Source of the DNA: Clostridia bacterium
Lineage (GTDB): Bacteria; Bacillota; Clostridia; Oscillospirales; CAG-272
NCBI GenBank assembly: GCA_017397205.1
Contig: JAFQJX010000201.1
Span: forward strand, 1 to 7,692
Length of the DNA: 7,692 bases
Reading direction: 5' to 3'
Numbering within the stretch: the first letter of the stretch is position 1; each line of letters starts with the position of its first letter. The translations under genes were made by a program, and so were the position numbers. The notes beneath the pieces were generated by a model that had not been told where the DNA came from, made no database searches, and worked only from the letters and a program-made list of their open reading frames with translations. This document shows positions 6,000 to 7,692 of the stretch, piece by piece.

Positions 6000-7331
6000 A
6001 TGAAAGAATTCTTTTCTGATACCGTTCTGCTTTCCACCCCCGTGGCAGAGGAGCTTTACGGCGCGGTCAAGGACCTTCCGATTGTGGACTATCACTGTCA
6101 CCTGAGCGAAAAGGAAATTGCAGAAAATCGCCCCTTTACCAACCTCGGTGAGCTTTGGCTGGGGGGAGACCATTACAAGTGGCGCGCCATGCGGCTTTGC
6201 GGCGTGGACGAGCATTACATTACGGGGGACGCCACCTGGCGCGAAAAGTTTGACAAATTTGCCGAAATCTTCCCCAAGCTTTGCGGAAACCCCCTCTACT
6301 ACTGGGCACAGCTGGAGCTGAAGCTGTTTTTCGGCATCACGCTGCCCCTCAACCCCGAGAATGCCGATGCAATCTGGGAGGCAACGGAAAAAGCCCTTTC
6401 CAAAATGACTGTCGGGGACATTCTGAAAAAATGCAGGGTGGAATATATCGCCACCACGGACGACCCCGCATCCCCCCTTACCTATCACGGCACCTACGGA
6501 GGCACCAAGGTATCTCCCACCTTCCGTCCCGACAGCGCCCTCGGGCTTGACCCCTCCGCCCTTGCGGCACTCGGAGAGGCGGCAGAGATGCAGATTGACT
6601 CTCTTTCCGCCCTGAAGCAGGCCCTTCGGAAGCGGCTGGATTATTTTAACGCCCACGGCTGCTGCATCGCGGACCACGGCATGGACTATCTGCCCGCAGA
6701 GGACTGCGGCGAGGAGGCGGCGGAGGCGCTCTTTGCCAAGGGCACCGCACTTGCCGCCGAGGAAAAGCACCTCCTGTTCTCCCACCTGCTTGTTTTCCTT
6801 GCGGCAGAGTATACGAGGCGCGGCATGGTGATGCAGCTGCATTTTGCCACCTACCGCTGTGTGAACTCCTCCATGCTTCCCGTAACGGGCAAGGACAGCG
6901 GCTTTGACATTATGCGCGGACACGTGGACACCGACCGCCTCGTGGCGTTCCTTGACACGCTCGTTTCCCGCGGCGCGCTGCCCAGAACTGTGCTTTACAC
7001 CCTGAATCCTGCCTGTGCCCCCTCCCTTGCGACCCTGACGGGCGCCTTCCCCACCGTACGCGTGGGTGCCGCCTGGTGGTTCAGCGACACGGTGCTTGGC
7101 ATCAAGCGCCAGCTGGAGACGGTGGCAGAATACGCCGTCCTCGGTACCAACCTCGGTATGCTGACGGACAGCCGCTCCTTTGCAAGCTACGCCCGCTTTG
7201 ATTTCTTCCGCAGAATTCTTGCCGACGTCGTCGGCGGCTACGTGGAGCGCGGGGAATACGACCTCGCCGCCGCGCGTGAGCTGATGATTGACGTTTGCTA
7301 TCGCAACGTAAAAGAATATTTAGGATTGTGA
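6000..7331 (+). CDS. uxaC: Glucuronate (uronate) isomerase, divergent in the substrate loops
   Basis: Isomerises D-glucuronate to D-fructuronate (and D-galacturonate to D-tagaturonate), the first committed step of hexuronate catabolism in the cytoplasm; member of the amidohydrolase superfamily. Motifs in order: DYHCHLS (30-36, H32 and H34), GDHYKWRAMR (56-65), TTDDP (152-156), FRPD (175-178), ADHGMD (224-229), MQLHFATYR (278-286), LYTLNP (332-337), GAAWWFSD (356-363) and GMLTDSRSF with SYARFDFFRR (386-405). Length 443 is slightly under the usual 460-470. The N-terminal half matches E. coli UxaC closely. Two late blocks differ: the E. coli-type HIGALRNNN is HFATYRCVN, and WWFNDQKDGM is WWFSDTVLGI. 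The metal and core residues are kept, so it is probably active, but the substrate may be altered. GGAGAA precedes the ATG, nine bases after the previous stop. Confidence 0.95.
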   Translation: MKEFFSDTVLLSTPVAEELYGAVKDLPIVDYHCHLSEKEIAENRPFTNLGELWLGGDHYKWRAMRLCGVDEHYITGDATWREKFDKFAEIFPKLCGNPLYYWAQLELKLFFGITLPLNPENADAIWEATEKALSKMTVGDILKKCRVEYIATTDDPASPLTYHGTYGGTKVSPTFRPDSALGLDPSALAALGEAAEMQIDSLSALKQALRKRLDYFNAHGCCIADHGMDYLPAEDCGEEAAEALFAKGTALAAEEKHLLFSHLLVFLAAEYTRRGMVMQLHFATYRCVNSSMLPVTGKDSGFDIMRGHVDTDRLVAFLDTLVSRGALPRTVLYTLNPACAPSLATLTGAFPTVRVGAAWWFSDTVLGIKRQLETVAEYAVLGTNLGMLTDSRSFASYARFDFFRRILADVVGGYVERGEYDLAAARELMIDVCYRNVKEYLGL

Positions 7332-7341
7332 GGTGTCGCCA

Positions 7342-7692
7342 ATGAAAATGACGTTCCGCTGGTATGGAGAGGGTGACAGCATTCCCCTGTCCTATATCAA
7401 GCAAATCCCCGGTATGAGTGTCGTTGTGACCGCCGTATACGACGTTCCCGTCGGCGAGGTCTGGCCGCTTGAAAAAATCCTCCGTCTTAAGGAGGTCACA
7501 GAGGCAAACGGACTTGAAATGGAGGTCATCGAGAGCGTCCCCGTGCACGAGGACATCAAGCTTGGCCGCCCCAGCCGTGACCGCCTGATTGAAAACTACG
7601 CCGCCACCATCCGCAATCTCGGCAAGGCAGGCGTGAAGTGCATCTGCTACAACTTTATGCCCGTCTTTGACTGGCTCCGCACCAACCTGAGA
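7342..7692 (+). CDS. uxuA: D-mannonate dehydratase UxuA, N-terminal part (runs off right edge)
   Basis: Dehydrates D-mannonate to 2-keto-3-deoxy-D-gluconate, two steps after UxaC. The window ends exactly after codon 117; the family is about 350-395 residues, so roughly the first third is seen. Diagnostic features: FRWYGEGD (5-12), VVTAVYDVPVGEVWP (28-42), ESVPVHEDIK (64-73), the YAATIRNLGKAGVK segment (86-99) and CYNFMPVFDWLRT (102-114). The start at 7342 is chosen because GAGGTG (7330-7335) lies six bases upstream; the ATG at 7348 would be 12 bases away. The ribosome binding site overlaps the uxaC stop, so the two genes are translationally close. The reductase that makes D-mannonate (UxuB or equivalent) is not in the window. 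Confidence 0.95.
   Translation, partial: MKMTFRWYGEGDSIPLSYIKQIPGMSVVVTAVYDVPVGEVWPLEKILRLKEVTEANGLEMEVIESVPVHEDIKLGRPSRDRLIENYAATIRNLGKAGVKCICYNFMPVFDWLRTNLR

Noticed and set aside
5958..6923. Minus-strand open frame of 321 codons opposite uxaC
   Set aside because: uxaC is unmistakable on the other strand; the antisense product shows no domain or plausible start signal.

Overview
The window looks like a chromosomal carbohydrate-use locus from a Bacillota bacterium, most likely a Clostridia-type gut or anaerobic lineage. The evidence is the strong AGGAGG-type ribosome binding sites, consensus-like sigma-A promoters, a KtrB-type potassium channel subunit, an AraC/cupin regulator and Clostridia-like versions of the hexuronate enzymes. 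I cannot name the genus from sequence alone. No tRNA, rRNA, CRISPR array, insertion sequence or phage gene is visible.

Layout. Positions 1-965 (minus strand) hold the N-terminal 321 codons of a KtrB/TrkH-family potassium transporter subunit that runs off the left edge. It has a near-consensus promoter at 1044-1072 and a leader with an 8-bp hairpin. Positions 1215-2036 (minus) encode an AraC-family regulator. A 139-bp divergent control region (2037-2175) separates it from a plus-strand operon that fills the rest of the window. The operon genes are a TIM-barrel sugar isomerase/epimerase (2176-2940), a second, different TIM-barrel isomerase/epimerase (2950-3828), a Gfo/Idh/MocA dehydrogenase (3816-4976), a second Gfo/Idh/MocA dehydrogenase (4992-5990), a divergent glucuronate isomerase UxaC (6000-7331) and the start of mannonate dehydratase UxuA (7342 to the right edge). 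Gaps between genes are 9-15 nt or short overlaps, so this is one transcription unit.

How the genes may work together. UxaC turns D-glucuronate into D-fructuronate, and UxuA turns D-mannonate into 2-keto-3-deoxygluconate. The intervening reductase (usually UxuB) is not in the window. The four upstream genes are not part of the textbook hexuronate pathway. Paired Gfo/Idh/MocA dehydrogenases and xylose-isomerase-like TIM-barrel proteins are known to work on 3-keto sugars (E. coli YcjS/YcjR, and the DgpA/DgpB/DgpC C-glycoside cleavage system), and also in inositol catabolism. My leading inference is that this operon oxidises and then epimerises or cleaves a glucuronide or similar sugar acid conjugate, delivering a uronate to UxaC. 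That is the candidate undescribed system here; it is an inference from gene content, not a demonstrated function.

The control region is rich. Three roughly helically phased TTTGCAA-like repeats lie upstream of an operon promoter with a good -10 and no good -35, as expected of an activator-dependent promoter. A perfect 8-bp inverted repeat sits at the predicted transcription start. The regulator's own promoter uses one of the repeats as its -35, suggesting autoregulation.
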